Shown here: positions 5,777 through 5,834 of the stretch, in pieces
Position numbering within the stretch: position 1 is the first letter of the stretch
Layout of the letters: each line of letters opens with the position of its first letter
Assembly (NCBI GenBank): GCA_029067025.1
Contig: JAIEFH010000299.1
Location: forward strand, 1-5,834
Direction of reading: 5' to 3'
Length of the DNA: 5,834 nt
DNA from: Oscillospiraceae bacterium
Lineage (GTDB): Bacteria; Bacillota; Clostridia; Oscillospirales; Oscillospiraceae
Notes under the pieces: generated by a model
The model's database searches: none
Told to the model about the DNA's origin: nothing
What the model saw: the letters and a program-made list of their open reading frames with translations, nothing else
Made by a program: the position numbers and the translations under genes

Positions 5777-5793
5777 TTTCCCCGCGATTTTAA

Positions 5794-5812
5794 TTCTCGC
5801 ATGAGAAAGGAG
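5794..5812 (+). promoter_or_regulatory. Ribosome binding site of the next gene with adjoining small hairpin
   Basis: AAAGGAG (5806-5812) lies 6 bases before the ATG at 5819. Just upstream TTCTC (5794-5798) pairs with GAGAA (5803-5807) around a GCAT loop, overlapping the first two bases of the ribosome site. There is no terminator between flgL and this gene, so it is probably in the same transcript. Confidence 0.5.
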
Positions 5813-5818
5813 TAGGAA

Positions 5819-5834
5819 ATGAGATTATGTATCC
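5819..5834 (+). CDS. Start of an unidentified gene, cut by the window edge
   Basis: Only five codons are visible (MRLCI). The call rests on the ATG and the well-placed AAAGGAG upstream, 42 bases after the flgL stop. In many Firmicutes the gene after flgL is fliW, csrA or a small flagellar protein. Five residues cannot identify it; they do not look like the usual CsrA start (ML-V-L-x-R-K), and FliW is possible by position only. Confidence 0.6.

Noticed and set aside
1..5834. CRISPR arrays, tRNA or rRNA genes, insertion sequences, attachment sites
   Set aside because: No spaced direct repeats, cloverleaf-like stretches, transposase frames or terminal inverted repeats were seen; nearly all of the window is accounted for by the six flagellar and chemotaxis genes.

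Overview
The window is a stretch of an ordinary motility and chemotaxis locus. All genes lie on the plus strand and are tightly packed. The layout is a cheR 3' end, cheB, an AT-richer intergenic region of about 196 bases, flgM, flgN, flgK, flgL, and the first codons of one more gene. The order flgM-flgN-flgK-flgL, the strong AGGAGG-type ribosome binding sites, the GC-rich codon use (GCC, ACC, CTG, GAG, AAG) and the cysteine-containing flagellar axial proteins together suggest a motile anaerobic Clostridia member. An Oscillospiraceae-like gut bacterium is my best guess, but this is inferred from style and gene order, not from any marker gene.

Region 1 (1-1400) is receptor adaptation. CheR, of which only the C-terminal part is present, methylates chemoreceptors. 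CheB, complete with receiver and esterase domains, removes the methyl groups. A strong hairpin with a short U-rich tail lies between the two genes, so cheB expression may be attenuated relative to cheR.

Region 2 (1401-1596) is the boundary between transcription units. It holds a 10+7 bp hairpin that may end the che transcript. A sequence identical to the sigma-28 (SigD/FliA) -10 element, GCCGATAT, follows just ahead of flgM.

Region 3 (1597-5776) is the late flagellar operon. FlgM is the anti-sigma-28 factor, and FlgN is the export chaperone of FlgK and FlgL. FlgK and FlgL are the two hook-filament junction proteins. The genes are separated by 0, 28 and 21 bases and are almost certainly co-transcribed. 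The next gene starts at 5819 behind a good ribosome binding site. In Firmicutes this position is often fliW/csrA, but too little is visible to say.

No wholly new system is visible. The points most worth a second look are: a segment of about 222 bases in the middle of flgL with clearly different codon use (possible mosaic exchange); paired D-x-D-G-N octapeptides in an enlarged variable region of FlgK; the flgK Shine-Dalgarno presented in the loop of a small hairpin (a possible CsrA site); and seven cysteines in FlgK.
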